Assembly: GCF_000685015.1 (NCBI RefSeq) | Contig: NZ_BAYA01000006.1 | Span: 310,001 to 374,000, forward strand | Direction of reading: 5' to 3' | Length of the DNA stretch: 64,000 nucleotides | DNA from: Paraburkholderia bannensis NBRC 103871 | GTDB taxonomy: Bacteria > Pseudomonadota > Gammaproteobacteria > Burkholderiales > Burkholderiaceae | Made by a program: the position numbers and the translations under genes | Notes under the pieces: model-generated | What the model was told of the DNA's origin: nothing | The model's input: the letters and a program-made list of their open reading frames with translations, nothing else | The model's database searches: none | In this document: piece after piece, positions 63,978 to 64,000 of the stretch | How positions within the stretch are numbered: position 1 is the stretch's first letter | Layout: the number at the start of each line of letters is the position of its first letter

Positions 63978-64000
63978 TAGTACGCGCAGGACCCCGAACA

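Noticed and set aside
1..64000. CRISPR arrays, rRNA, tRNA, insertion sequences
   Set aside because: No regularly spaced repeats, no cloverleaf-like stretches in the gaps and no transposase genes were seen by eye; a tool-based scan could still find a divergent small RNA.

Overview
The window reads as chromosomal core DNA of a high-GC betaproteobacterium of the Burkholderiaceae, most like Paraburkholderia/Caballeronia. This rests on the strong G/C bias at third codon positions and on gene sets and orders typical of the group: homogentisate genes with an AAHS-type transporter, kynR/kynBUA, hrcA-hemH-hslR-grpE-dnaK-dnaJ-pabBC, hda-HAD-pcnB-folK-dgk-panB, and tldD followed by an aromatic leader. 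I see no rRNA, tRNA, insertion sequence, prophage or CRISPR array. Genes are closely packed, and many converge on strong intrinsic terminators.

Layout. 1-3 kb: three MFS transporters, the first truncated by the window edge. 3-5.7 kb: hmgA-fahA, the last steps of tyrosine/phenylalanine breakdown, ending in a terminator before the AAHS transporter. 6-9 kb: a degenerate EAL protein, murB, yajQ and an SRPBCC protein. 9.2-10 kb: an overlapping DUF4160/DUF2442 pair. 10.2-13 kb: a chemoreceptor and plsY. 13-16.7 kb: a leftward unit queG-ogt-xerD-ybaK. 16.7-18.8 kb: tsaE-amiC. 19-28 kb: eamA, pirin, cnoX, two unknown small membrane proteins, tcdA, pdxH, cfa, a DUF72 protein, msrA and a flavin reductase. 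28.9-32.5 kb: an Lrp-type regulator divergent from kynB-kynU-kynA (tryptophan to anthranilate).

32.5-41 kb: purM, then a long rightward unit: AI-2E/PerM-type permease, hda, HAD phosphatase, pcnB, folK, deoxynucleoside kinase and panB. 41-50.5 kb: the leftward heat-shock block (hrcA, hemH, hslR, grpE, dnaK, dnaJ) ending in a fused pabB-pabC. Good sigma-32-type promoters lie before grpE and, with a weaker -10, before dnaK. 50.7-53.7 kb: nadK, recN and an orphan antitoxin-like gene whose stop codon sits in its own terminator loop. 53.7-63.7 kb: glnE, a YhdP/AsmA-like giant, a nitrilase-family amidase and tldD.

The most striking signal is at the right edge. A near-consensus promoter is followed by a 22-codon open reading frame carrying FYFYFFWY and ending in two stop codons. 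It looks like an attenuation leader sensing all three aromatic amino acids, for an operon beginning just outside the window (DAHP synthase is my guess). Other points of interest are the DUF4160/DUF2442 overlap, Hda with a 220-residue disordered tail, a possible sliding-clamp motif in the DUF72 protein, and the unknown membrane-protein pair.
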